Shown here: positions 35,722-48,882 of the stretch, piece by piece
Layout of the letters: the number at the start of each line of letters is the position of its first letter
How positions within the stretch are numbered: position 1 is the stretch's first letter
Assembly (NCBI GenBank): GCA_030737835.1
Contig: CM060853.1
Span: forward strand, 310,001 to 374,000
Length of the DNA: 64,000 bases
Source: Acorus gramineus
Lineage: Eukaryota; Streptophyta; Magnoliopsida; Acorales; Acoraceae
Direction of reading: 5' to 3'
The notes under the pieces: model-generated
Seen by the model: only the letters and a program-made list of their open reading frames with translations
Told to the model about the DNA's origin: nothing
Database searches by the model: none
Made by a program: the position numbers and the translations under genes

Positions 35722-38700
35722 CTATCTTGCCGAAGGAACAACAGATTCGCTTGGCGATTCGAGGCTCAAGATTGCGAGGGAGTTCGACAATGAACGCATG
35801 TGTGACGCATACAATGTGGAAGAATGTGAAGATGTCGTGCTTGTGCTTGTGCTTCTCTTCTCAATCTTTATCGCGTCTTGGATCGCGAGTTCTATTTCTT
35901 GCATCCTAGGCCTCGAAGCCCCGTAAGGATGAACGCTGGAGATCGCGACCTCAGCAATCCTCCAAACAGATTCAATTTTGAAGTTTTCGAGTGAAGGATC
36001 TATTATGCTTGTTATGTCACCTTTATTGATCAAAGACCTCGCCTGGAAAATGTTTCATTGAGTGGTTACTTCTCAAGATACAGTAAGTGTGAAGTGTTCC
36101 ATCTTAAAACATTTGAAATAATGGATACAAGAAGTTTGGCCAATGTGATGAGTGTTCTCCAATGACTTAAGGTAGAGGTTGGAAACATGTTTCGGCTAAA
36201 TATGATTTATGCAAAAGCAGAACCATTCAAACATGATTCCAAACTCTCCCAAGCTCCCCAAATGGTCGCAGCTTTTAGTGAAAGAAAAAAACTAATGATA
36301 ATAACCAAATATAGTTATAAATGAAAAAAGTTTTTCAAGAATCTAATTCCAAAAGAAGCATTGACTGAAAATCCCATTTTTAAAACTGTTTCCAAATGCA
36401 TATATTCATGTCATATCCAATGGTTTAAAATAGATGATCTAATGAAAGTAATACAACTTAAACTTATTGGAACATAATTGCATTAGGTTCACCAAAGGTC
36501 AGTTGTTTTCATATTCTAACTCTCGAGATGAACTAGAGCTCCTAACAAAAGTGAACATAAAGTTATATATGGTCATATACATTATATAGCAGAGTAATGT
36601 TTGTACTGTATTTTGAAGAAACAATATGGTATTCTAGTTTTACTTTCTGTTTGTAAAGCTTTAGGATTTTTATTTACTTACCCAATGAACAATGTTCCGT
36701 TCAGCGCCATAATCTTCCACCGAGACTGGTTTTCTTCCAGAAATAAGCTCCAAAAGAACCACACCAAAACTGTAAACATCGCTCTTTTCTGACAATTGTT
36801 GTGTCGCATAGTACCTTATAAAATAGACAAAACATATCGATGAAGTTCTTTAACTAGACAAACCAAAATAACTGACCTGATATGAATTTAGTAGTCAAGA
36901 CTCACTCAGGATCAAGGTACCCAACTGTTCCTTGAGCAACACTTGATACGTGGGTAAAATTTTCATCGGTTTGCTTTGAGAGTCCAAAATCAGACATTTT
37001 TGCCCGCATGTTAATGTCCAAGAGAATATTTGTGGTTTTAACGTCCCGATGAATGATACTTGGATTACATCCACTGTGTAGGTATTCTAGTCCTGGATTT
37101 ATCCACTTAAGTGTCACTAAATAGGATAAGAACTTAAAAATGTACATTGTGTATAATAACAGTGTTGTCAAACCTCTTGCAGCATCTTCTGCGATCTGGA
37201 GACGTGATAACCAGTTGAGATGCTTGTACTTAACATTATCTGCACAGATAACAGTTAACATATGAATTGAAATGGAAAAGGTTGTAGCTTAGATGAATCT
37301 AGCAAACTTGTACCGTGTATGTGATCTCGTAGAGTCCCATTGTGCATATACTCGTAGACCAAGATGCTTTGATTTCCTTCTTCGCAGTATCCAATCAATG
37401 GGACCAGATTCTTGTGATGGATTCTTGATAATAGAGAAACCTGTAATATTATGCCCAATACTTGTAAAACATGAACACAAATCCCTTTTTTTCACATGTA
37501 AATTGATAAGGTCAAACATGTTGGACACCTATTATTCTAGGTGGTACAAGCACTTGAAATACTGAATGTGTGCGACAAGTTGATTTTAGAGAGAAGGGCA
37601 ATGGAAATTTCTAAATATAAACACCATATAGTATAAACTAGTTAACATATGTCATTTAAAGATAATCAAATAAAGCCTACCTCATTTTCAAATTGTTTAG
37701 TTCCATGGCTAGATACATCAGCCTTGATTTTGACTGCCACTTCCTTTCCATCTTTCAGTTTCCCGTAATAGACAGGTCCAAAGCTACCCTTTCCGATTTT
37801 CTTTGAAAAATTGTGGGTTGCTTCTACTAGCTCAGCAAGTGGCATATAGTTTGTCACATCTAGACCTTCATCCGTGATTAACGATCCAACCCGTAGCACT
37901 GAATATGATTTTGAAGGTTTGGAAGTAGCGTGTATAGAATCACCTTTGATAGAGAAACAAGTAAAGGTAAAAATGGTGGATCATAAAATCTGAAGTGAAG
38001 AAGCAAGACAAGAAAAAAATACATACATTTTCCACTACTCTCTTCATGTAGTGGCCTTCTTCTTAGATGCCTTAGCATTAGAGGACATGATAGGAATAGA
38101 ATAAATATAGCAAGCACTCCAGTAATGATTCCTATTATCAATTTTAGCCTCTTCGCTTTCTGTTCCCTACATATTAGTCCAGGATTTCCATCATATCTGC
38201 AAAAATATATATCAACATGTTAATCAGTATTTGCATATTTATGCTACCAGGATTGTCATTCAACTAAGAAGGTAATGTTTCGCCTTCTTTTTTAGTGACA
38301 CTGTCAGTCTAAATATTTTCAGGTTGAACTATAGCTACTAGAAGAATTAACTGGAGAGATTATCATTGAAGCTTGATTTAGCATAATTTTATCTATTTGA
38401 GATGCTTAACTAGGATTTCAATTATGGTATACAAAGTGTATGGGAAGATTTTCCATAGATTCATAGCCAGTAACCATCTTCATATCAATAGTAGCTTGAT
38501 GACTATATTCTTGATTACATTTCAAAACACAGATAATCATCATCTTTATTCAAAACAATGTATGTCATATGCTTCATGTACAACAATATGGACATAGATT
38601 TCCACTCATATTATCATTAAATATGCCTTCGAAGGTGTCATGTTTACATAGACTGTGATTTTAACATGATTATGAAGTATTTTTTCTACTAGGTATCTTA

Positions 38701-41700
38701 ATGAAGTTAAGAAATGAATTTTTTTTTGGGATATATGGAGTGAAATACACTTACTTGAATATTAACTTTTTAGTAAGAAGCATTGGAGGTATTCCTCCAC
38801 TTAAATTGTTATTCTGAACATACCTGCAACATATTTCACTTAGAGTCAAACATCGTATCAACGTATATTTCCACAAACTAAATACCAAAGAACAATAATT
38901 TGATATAATCCCATGTAGAACATATAAGGGGGAATGTCAACAACAGAAAACAATATAGATGTAATTGAAATATCCAGATTACTACTACATACAGTTCTCG
39001 TAAGTTTGGCATATCGCCCAAATATGATGGTAACTGACCAGTCAGTCTGTTGTTCTCTAGATGCCTGCATATATGTAGGGGAACAAATATTACTAAAGTT
39101 AATCGTAATATTTACTGATATTTGAAATTCTACACCATGTGATGCGTAAAGTGATATAACTTACAGAATTGTCAAGTATTTGAGATTGCTCATGTCAGGT
39201 ATAGAACCAGCCAGGGAATTATCATTCAACCACCTAAGTGAATGAAACTTAAAACTTTGAATACAAGTAGAGAAGAATTACTAAAGCATATAAAAATTCT
39301 GGCCATGGTATTATAACTTACAACTCTGTTAGGCCTTCCACCAGCTTTAATTGAGATGGGATTGTACCATTTAAATCCCTTCCAGACAGATCTCTGCAAA
39401 CAAACCATATAATAGAAAATGAGCCCAATTTTTTACAATTAACTGAGAAGTGGACTTACTATTAATGAACGAAAGTACATTTTTGTAATTCTAGGTGGCT
39501 TGCTAGAGCTGCATTTCACCCATTCCCATTGTGTTGGAATACATGGATCACCTTCTTCACATGCCCAATCACTTTGAATCGACATGGCACGGAACATATC
39601 AAGAACAGAAGCTTCCAATTCACAAACATAAGCATTGATCAGATTGTGGGCTTTTTCATTTAAAATCTTCACTAAAATTTTGTAAGCCAGACTAATTTAC
39701 CATCTTGGCCGGAAGTCTTTGGGACAATAGGTACATATCTGCTGATCTCTATCGCATTTATAAGAGGCCCGCGAGTCGAATCATGAGTCTTCACAAATGA
39801 ACATGACAGGACAAAATCCAATGATACATTCATATAACTTGGTTCATAGAGAGTATAACTTCCATTCGCATTTTCCGCGATATTCACCACAGCATTGCTG
39901 TAATCAGGTACGTATGGTTTTTGCATTGTGAATTTTCGAGACTCGTTCCAGCCCAAATCTTCGATTTCAGCGAGATATGCATAAGCCCTGGCATTGGCAG
40001 GGAAACCATACAGATTTAGTCTATAAGAGAGGCTCCCTTGTGTACCAACTATGGCAGTCTGCATAACTTTAACTGGTGGGCATTCTCGCATGTCGGTTCT
40101 CACATTTTTTGTAGTACTGATTCTGATTGTGCCCGGTGCCATCCCAACAAGAAAGTTTTGCCTCTTATCCAAATCGGATTCCCATATTCGGTCATATGGA
40201 TCATCGGGGTATCTGTCAAACAAATTTAAAAAAAAAAGTGAGTCAAGATCATCTAATAATGTTTATAGCTCCTGCACTACTTCAACTATAATGAATGGAG
40301 TGACGCACAAAGCAACTTGCAGGAAATCAGCCAAAGTCAGGTACTTGAAAGCATTTTTGTCATTGAAATATGATATCAACATAAGCACTACAATATATGA
40401 GAGAATGAAAACAGAACCACAAATCAACCATATATGAATAAAAATAATCAAGAGATAAACAATCAATTCACAAACTTGATAGAGAGCATCAATTAAACCA
40501 TCGCAATGTTAAAATGATTTTATACCTTATGCTATCTTTACTTAGAGCACCAAAGTTCACTCTTGCTGCAACACTGAGAAAGAAATCTTCTTCAAAGTCA
40601 GTTGTGTACATTGAACCATTTAATGTACGTAACTCTAGAGTAGATATAAAAGGATAACCAGTTGATGCACAGCATAGGCACACATTGATAGAAGTAGAGG
40701 TTGCTCGAATGATCATCTCCTCAACATAAGTTTCTGTTGGGTAATTGATGGTCACTGTGGACCAGTGAGTTGCATCCAAGTAGAGCTCAAATTTTGGGTA
40801 TGGATCATTACTGTCAGTTTCCCCATATAAGAATGTGGCCCTGACAATATATCGCCTTCTCTCGACCGTACTCAAGCTATAACAATATTTCTTGCTGTCT
40901 GCAGGAAAATATCTGTATCCGCGATATTGCAATGGGTCTGGATCAGTATTCGATATTGCTGAAATATTCCCATATCTGATCAAACCAGCATCTGAAATCC
41001 ATGTTAATCCTGTACTTGTGTCTGTATAATCACCTTTTCCACCACAATCTATACTGACAAACTCTGCATGGATTTTGAACATCGGAATCAGAACCAAATG
41101 ACAGATGGAATAAGGATGGTTGAGCACATTCTTTATATGTATCATTGTATAACTAGTTTAAATGATTCGTAAATGTAGTGTTTTCTTAGCTCCTCTAAGT
41201 ATTGCCCAAGGTACAGGTGATTGAGGAATGTAAAATTGAATGGGGAGAAATCAATATCAAAGAAAAAAAGAAATAGAAAAGTTTAAAAAGTGTGAATCAT
41301 GATTGAATGGTGGGAGGCACATGATAATGGTGATAATGAAACTTGTTTTGAATTGCATCTAACAGTTGTTTTACACTTGCATAAACTGTATGAGAGGCAC
41401 TTCCGAGTGACACAACTGAGATCGATACTGGTTTTACACCTTTATCTGTCAAAGACAATGAAGACCTATAAAATGGTCTTACCAAAGAATTGCTGGTTAG
41501 TCTCACCAAAATCAACTTCAGATAAAATTAACAAAGACAAATCAATGAATAATGAGTTCTCGAGTTCAGATGTACAGCAAAAGCTTATTTTAATTTTCCT
41601 AACTACTATTGGGATGTTCCCTGAGAATTAAGAAACTCACAAACAAATGATTTTGTCCATTTCCCTTGTAAATAGTCCTGTATCAGTTTCATCATTGAAT

Positions 41701-42403
41701 TCTTGGTGAACAGATTTCCCACATAATGCAGGAGTTTCTCATAACTTGAAATTTTGTTTATGTTCTATGGATGCTAAAACAAATTCATACCAAGCATGCA
41801 TTTGATTCTTACTGATATCATATTCCTCCCATCCCTCGCACTCACAAAAGACACATTTAAGCTTCAAGTCGAGTCTTTAGACAAATAATTTAGTGGTGTA
41901 ATTCAAACATTTCAGTGCTAATTTTTCTTAAGGTTTAATTTACACTAAGCCTTCATAATGTCCTATCAACTGTTCTTCCTTTGAATGGTAACTTAAAATT
42001 TTTTAGAAAAAAGTTAACCAAAATAATGGTGATGTTAAACAAATTACATGATATGAATTGTTGAAGACACTGAATGCAGAATTTTGCAAGTCACTCATCT
42101 TCAACGCCAACCCTTCCCCAAAAAGAACTCTGTCTTCACAGTTTAATTTTCCAACACTTTCATTTCGTCAGATTTTCATCAATATGCAAGGAAGCTAAGT
42201 ACCCACTCATGAATTCCAGTTAAATTGTACAAATGCACACCACCTTCTAAAATAACATGAAAAGAAAACCTTTAGACACCTAAATGAGATGACTAATGCT
42301 AATATTCATCCATGACAGAGTCAGATGACATACCTCTTACTTGACAAAAAACAGATGGAATCAATTGCAGGAACAAAACCAACAGAGAATAGTAGACCAC
42401 CAT
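35722..42403 (-). CDS. Malectin-like LRR receptor kinase (LRR-I, At1g67720-like), fifteen exons
   Basis: Predicted plasma-membrane receptor-like Ser/Thr kinase; the ligand is unknown. Minus-strand exons: 42403-42341, 41061-40526, 40212-39701, 39671-39479, 39393-39322, 39233-39165, 39064-38993, 38823-38755, 38196-38027, 37943-37681, 37440-37314, 37239-37174, 37092-36906, 36814-36682, 36042-35722. All phases agree and the joined frame is 2853 nt (950 residues). Domains: signal peptide ([20 protein letters not shown]), malectin-like domain from [14 protein letters not shown] cap, LRRs in 69/72-nt phase-2 exons, transmembrane segment about 548-570, kinase with GKGSFG loop, Lys657, HRD Asp754 and DFG Asp772, then a Ser-rich tail. 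An in-frame ATG at 41145 could start exon 2 without a good signal peptide, so the 63-nt first exon is preferred. The last stop is at 35722. Looks functional. Confidence 0.88.
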
Positions 42404-42501
42404 TGCATAACCAACTATTGAAAAATAAACAACCCAGACCAACTATTTCAGCTTCTGCGTGGAAAAACAGCCCATCAGAGAATTCAATCTCAAGTGGCTC
42501 C

Positions 42502-42508
42502 ATTTATA
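42502..42508 (-). promoter_or_regulatory. Candidate TATA box of the malectin-LRR kinase
   Basis: TATAAAT on the minus strand (context GACTATAAATGGAGC), about 100 bp upstream of the proposed start codon at 42403. It supports the short first exon. Confidence 0.5.
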
Positions 42509-44373
42509 GTCTTAGATCAACTTTGTTTTGGACAGTGCATTCACTCATCACTTTCCAATCTTTAGAATCTGCTTTTGCCAACAAAAAATGGGTGTGTTTG
42601 ATGGATTGAACAACTCATAGTCTACATAAAAAAATGGATATTCCCACTGACAATCACACATAGCGAATTCCTTTTTGTTTTTGTGCATGTTCCCTTTATA
42701 AAGTCTACTTTGGCTTTGTTGTTAAAGTGTGGTTTTGGTCCAGTGCTATTAAATATCTGTTTAGGATTGAGACACTGATTGTCAAATCAAAATTGAATAA
42801 TAGTGCAATTATTACTCGATGAAACTTGAACCAGAATGAATTTGAAACCAAATTACTGAACCTGTAAATTGAACTGAATTTGTTTAGTCAACACGAATTG
42901 AACTAAGCTGAACTAAATTTATAAATTTGGTTTGGTTAGGTCCCATTAGAATCTGAATTTTGAATAAGGTATATAACAAACCAAACGTTCTTAAAATAGA
43001 ACTTGCAAAAAAATTAATCTAGCTATTACAAACTGAAATGTAAATCCGCAAACCATGTCAATATACAGGCAATGACATGTATATACAATGGGTTAATTAT
43101 AAACCAAAAAAATATAGTGTGCACAGTACAGCAACATTAGTATTTAATAGAAAACAACAAAAAATAATCTCTAGATCTTAAATAAGCCCAGTGACATAAG
43201 TAAATTAACAAATATATTATAAGAGAGTCCAATTTTTCTAAATATGAAACTGAATCCAAACTAAATTAACAACCGAAACAAACCAAATAAATATTAATCT
43301 AAACCTGAAAATTTTTTTTTATGAAGTGCCAGATAGAGAAGTTGTTATGTCAGAACACTAATCCTGAGTGGTGATGCTTTATGTGTGTGAACATGTATGA
43401 ACACTGGGTGGGTAAAGCTCATTAAAGCCATGCAAAAAGAAAAGTAAGAGATTTAAAGATTCCTCTAATGAGGGGGCCAACATTAAGGAATAGAAGAATC
43501 AAGAGAACACCTTTATTAAAATATAAACAAAGAGAAAGTCTTTCAGTTCCAGTGGAGGTTTTTGATGTTATATTTTACAGCTTTCATATCCTTTTCATTG
43601 TTACCCACTCATTTTGCACACACCCATTTCCCAATCTTTTATAACAAGTGTTTAATGCATGAAATTGTGGTGTTCTTACTTGATTTTTTTTCTTTGTAGG
43701 TTTGATAATTGGCATCATCACCTAAAATATAGAGCATTTTCAATATGATATTTTAGTCTTTTCTTTACTCTGAGGAAAATTTTGATATTTATTGTTTTCT
43801 TCTTTATACTGTAACATGGAGGCTAAATCTTAATGAAAAAGATTGAATCATTCTCTCAATTCCTAAATCTAATAATATCGTAGCATTAAATATTAACCTC
43901 CAAATAAGATCTACCTCCCTTCCTGTCTCAATCATGAATAACAGTTTTACTCTCACTCAAGTCACATCACTTTTATCACCCATCTACAAATGTTATAAGC
44001 AGCAGTTGCAGTGAGGAGACTCATTCTGAAGATGACAGGTTAGTATGGACTCACAACAAATTATGAACCAAAAGCTCACTAGAAAGAATCCATCAGGTTT
44101 CAAAACCAAGGGCCCCAAGGCGCAATATCGTCCCTTTACGACTCATACAAAAAAAAAATTCTCCCTCTCATAATTAATCAATTTTGTTTTAGTCTTGCTC
44201 TAACATCCCCACCCTCTCCAAATGAAATAAACACATTCCAAACACCTTAAATGCTACAAACAACTCATGAACATGCTACATCACACCCATTTCATATGTT
44301 ATAAAGACTATCTTTTACCTCAAAAAAAAAAAAAAAAAAAAGTTACATCACACTCACTAAAACCCAACACCAA
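42509..44373. other. Intergenic DNA between the kinase and AZG2-like genes
   Basis: AT-rich, no coding signal in either strand. An A run at 44321-44341 lies just beyond the AZG2-like stop codon. Confidence 0.4.
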
Positions 44374-46572
44374 TCAAACCCCTTCAGGCGGACGACCATC
44401 CCCACCACCCCCGCTGCCCCCCGCCTCCGCCACCTGATTCCGCGCTCCGCCAACCGACCGCCTCGCCTTCACTACCCATCGGACCGCTTCCACCACCCAA
44501 TCCGGCACGCGTAGCGCAACATAAACCATAAGCCCGCCTATGATACCATAGGAAATAGAATATGTGAGCGGCATGAGCGCCATCGTCACGAAAGCGGGCA
44601 CGCCCTCGCCGGCGTCGCCCCACTTAACGTCCAACGCGGTGCGCATCATCATTGCCCCAATCATGACCATCGACGGCCCGACGGCCCATGGCGGCACACT
44701 CGTCAGCAGCGGCGCGAAGAACATCGAACCGAAGAAGCAAAGCCCGACGGTGAGCGCGGTCAGCCCGGTGCGCCCGCCTTCCTTGATCCCCGCGGACGAC
44801 TCGACGTACGTCGCCATCGTCGACATCCCCAATGCGGACCCCAAAATCGACGACGCGGAGTCCACCAAGAACGCCACGTAGTCCCCCTCGAACCCGCCAC
44901 GCTCATCGACGAAGCCTGCGATCTCCGCCATCGAATACATCGTCCCCGTCGTGTCGAGCACGTCGACATACAAAAGCGTTGTGAGCGCGACCCAGACCTC
45001 GCTTCGGTTGAAGCCATTGAAGCTGAGCGCGCCCATTGTGGATTTGATGGGGTGGAAGTGTATAATCCTTTTGAAGTAGGAGTAGTTGGTGTCACCGATG
45101 GGCGTGTTTGGAAAATATGTGACGCGCGTGCCCCGGACCCATGACACCAAAGTGACGAACAGGATGCCGTATATGAAGCTCCCTTTGATGCCCCTCTTTG
45201 CACAGTAGGCCGTGATCGTGAACCCGAGCGCGCCCAACCAGAACGTCGGGCTGCGCAACCGCCCGCCCTCGCATGCGCCCGTCTCCGGGTCTGTCCGCGC
45301 GCATGCGGAGAGAGTGACGAGCGTGGCGGGGTCGGGCCCCACCAGACCCACCCCAACGTGCGCCTGTGGGTTAGTTTGTCATTTATCCGAAAAAAAATTA
45401 TGTATATGAAAAAATTCGAAAAATCTAATGTTTGAATATCCGGAGTACGGATTTTGATATCACTGTACCCAATCCAAAAAAATATCAAAATATAATATAA
45501 TTATAACATTATATATGTTTATTTTATATATTGTTCACATTTGTTATCTTGTATGGATAATCATAGTAATGATATATTGTATTGCTATTAAATTTTCAAT
45601 GTTTGATATCCTATAGAGAATAAGACTTTGGTTCTATTTGAAAACGGATTTAAAAACTTGTTGGGTTTAAAACTAAGTTTGCAGGGAGCTGTATCTCCAC
45701 ATATTATAAAAAACTAGCTTTTAGATATTGTTTTACCAAAATATGTCTATAGCTTTTAATCAAGCCGCAACGTTTTTTTCTCTTTGGTTATGAGTTTGAG
45801 GAACTCAAATTCCTGTAAATTCAAAAACTCTCCAACCCCTTTTTCAAATATCAATTTTAATTTTTTAATTTATCTAATATATCAATTGATTATTCAAATT
45901 TTAATGTTAATATATAAACATATAACTTATCTAAAAAAAATACTCATATTCAATTGAAGATAAAAGATTAATATTTGTATTCAAATTATCAGAATATAAT
46001 ACCTGCAGCCCCACGAAGGCCAAGAAGAGCCCGATCCCTGCCGCAGACGCCAACCTTATCCCGCGTGGGATGAGGCGTGCGAGCCTCGCACGGATGCCAA
46101 GGGCCGAGAGGGTGAAGAACACGCACCCCTCGACGAGCACGACTGCGAGCGCGGTCCGGTACGGAACCCTCCCCGACCCGTGGAACCCAACGAGGTTGTA
46201 CGCGAAGTACGTGTTCACTCCCATCCCAGGCGCGAGCGCAAACGGGAGGTTGGCGAGCGCGCCCATGGCCGCGCACGCGACGACGCACGCGGCGGCGGTG
46301 GCGGTGACGAGGTCCGCGCGCGTACGCGCGAGGCAGGTGTCGGAGGCGGGGGGAGGGCACGCGCCGCCCGAGTCGGCGATGATGGAGGCATTGACGGAGA
46401 GGATGTAAGCCATGGTGAGGAAGGTGGCGAGGCCCGCGCGGAGCTCGCGCGTGAAGGTTGAGTTGCGCGGGCCGAGTTTGAAGTGGTGGCCGAGACTGGT
46501 CGAGGCAAATGAGTCGTTGAGGCTGGTCTCGAGCCGGGTTAGGGAGTGGCGGAGGTCGGCTCTTCTTCCCAT
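44374..46572 (-). CDS. Purine (adenine/guanine) permease, AZG2-like, two exons
   Basis: Predicted multi-span membrane transporter of the AzgA branch of NCS2 permeases; characterised plant AZG proteins import adenine and guanine and also carry cytokinins. Exon 1 is 46572-46003 (190 codons) and exon 2 is 45363-44374. The 639-bp GT-AG intron is phase 0, joining AFVGLQ to [18 protein letters not shown]. The product is 519 residues, close to AZG2 and shorter than AZG1. Motifs: [70 protein letters not shown] and [18 protein letters not shown]. The segment [20 protein letters not shown] and the lack of the long N-terminal insert of AZG1 favour AZG2. The Gly-rich C-terminal tail is probably cytosolic. 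Exons are extremely GC-rich while the intron is AT-rich. Long open frames on the other strand are shadows of this GC bias. Confidence 0.92.
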
Positions 46573-48392
46573 ATTTTAATGTGGCTCGCAGAGGACAAAC
46601 AGAGAGTGGTGTCTGTGTTTTCACTTGAAATTGTGCATGGTGTTTATGTTGTGATGTGGGGGCATTTATGGGTGGTTTTTCCATTTTTGGCAAGGACAGT
46701 ACAGCACCCGCTGATTTTCTATACTTGGTTTGTTTACTCTGGGTGAATATTTTTTTTAAATAATAAATTTATTTAATGAGTTATATATTTTACTAAAAAA
46801 TATATAAACTTTCAAGATATAATTTTTTTTTTATTCAATTGATTAATTTATAAAAAATATAATTTTTTTTTACAAGATATCCATGAATTACGTGCATCAT
46901 TTCAATGCTTCATATATAAGATAGAGGTAACTTATATGTGATCGTTTCAAATTAATGGGCCTAGTTTTTCATAAGGAAAATGTTAAACTCTGTCTTTTTT
47001 ACCAACTAAAACTCAGACCACACATGTTTTTATTTTTTTTAAAATAGTACATGTTATAATAAAAAAATGCATATTGATTCATTTTAAGTTGAATAAATTC
47101 ATTCGTAGTAAATGTAGGAAAAAATTTAATGAGGTATATACATTGTTTAACTAAGTATATGTTTTATTGGATTTATAACGAGCTACAGCTTGAATGAAGG
47201 TACTGCCCACTGAAATTATATGGAGGTTACTAGCAAATGAAAGGAAAATGATATGTCCAACCTGTGCGCAAGTCCTATCGTAATGTATAAAAATTAAATT
47301 TTTTACTGTCACATTGTGTAGGCATTGTCATAGTATGTAGGCGTCTGAGGGATCGATTCTAAGTTGTAAAATGGACTGAGCATATCAACGCTCTTCTGCA
47401 AAAATGAAGTACATATGTTTTTCAATAGCTCCATCAAATTTTGATGATTTTTGGAATTTTAGGTTGAAAAATGTTACATTGAGCCCTGTTTGCCTTCTAC
47501 ACACACATTTCGACTTTGTTGTAAAGTATATACTTTGACTAATGACATATATCTTTTATATATAAAAAGGTGAAATACATAATTAAATAAATTGAATGCA
47601 TATAGTTTTACGTATATGTTGAAATAGTGGAATATATACTGAGTTAGGATTTTATACATCGTGTTAGTAATTTGACGAATGCAAATGCATTTACAAAATA
47701 AATTGAATGTATCAAAGCCCTTCAAATCCTGTCTTTTTGACACTAGTGTTTGAAAACAATTATTCAACCATTAAGTTTTTCAATAAGTAATAAAAAAAAG
47801 ACTCCTCATTTTTTGGTAAAACAAATTATAGTTTAATAGTTTTAACACTAGTTTTCAATATTAGAAGTAAAATGAAAGCATTTTCAAACAATTAAAGCCT
47901 AGTTGATTTTAATATTTCAAATGCAGAAAATGCAACTAAATGTAAGAGAACAAGATTAGTACTGTTACCATTTTTAAAGAGAAATAAATTTGTTCTTTAT
48001 GAGCTCTGAATCTCATTCATTAAAATGATTACCAAATAATTATGTATAGCCAATTCGAAATTTCATGCAATCATATTGGATAACTGTAATGGGATTCATA
48101 AAACACATTTAGTGGTTGGGGATTTATAATTTAACCTATAGACTACAGAGTGTACAAGTCCTTATTGGAATCATATCTGAATTTATTGAGTATCCATCCA
48201 TATTCGAATACATATTCTATATTCAACACAAAATTACTATCAGAATCTAAGTGGAAAATTGGAATTGAGATAATTATCTAAGTTATTTATTTTTATAATA
48301 TATTTTTCATAAATATATTTTTAAATAAGTATAAAATATAATATTCCCTTTATCCGTTTTTGTGTAATATATAATATTCAATACATATCTTA
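46573..48392. other. Intergenic DNA upstream of the AZG2-like gene
   Basis: Holds the presumed AZG2-like promoter (no strong TATA box). AT-rich beyond 46750. No gene recognised. Confidence 0.4.
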
Positions 48393-48599
48393 GGGTGCGT
48401 TTGGTTATGCGATTGTACAGTTTTTGCATTTGCAATCGTGCAACCAAACAGTTTTACTGTAATAGTTTCCTGCATACAGATTTTAGACAAATAGTGTTCA
48501 AAAGCTGTGATTTATGGATGGGTGAGCTTTCTGTGACATCAGCTTTAAAACCCAAATTCCTACAGAATCACTTTTGCAATCGCGCAACCAAAATAACCC
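48393..48599. mobile_element. Tourist-like (PIF/Harbinger) MITE
   Basis: 207 bp with ends GGGTGCGTTTGGTTATGCG and inverted GGGTTATTTTGGTTGCGCG, flanked on both sides by TTA (48390-48392 and 48600-48602), the 3-bp target expected for PIF/Harbinger MITEs. Inner repeats (GATTGTACAG, TGCAATCGTGCAACCAAA) are also palindromic. Confidence 0.8.
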
Positions 48600-48882
48600 T
48601 TAATCCAAAAAAAATTGAAAAATTTATCCTCATAGATAACAATATTTTTAAAGTTTTTTGCACACATACCCTCAAAAATAATTGTTTTTTCAAAACACCC
48701 CTGTTGAATTTCTGTGGAACTTAAAATACTGAGTTTTTTTTGGGCAATATATGCAAAAAAAAAAAAAACCCTTAAAATGGGTATTTGACAAGCTCATGCT
48801 GTTATGCATAGTGTTTTTTTTTTTTTCAAAAGTTTCATAAGGGTTGCATTGTATGTTGTAGTGTATTTCACTACTTTTTTTA

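Noticed and set aside
41143-41145. ATG at 41145 as the start of the malectin-LRR kinase
   Set aside because: It gives a His-rich N-terminus with a weak hydrophobic stretch; a separate exon at 42403 supplies a strong signal peptide in the right phase. Kept only as an alternative.
35722-46572. A functional gene cluster linking RING, receptor kinase and AZG2-like genes
   Set aside because: The genes belong to unrelated families, are separated by kilobases of intergenic DNA and have separate promoters; co-location alone is not evidence.
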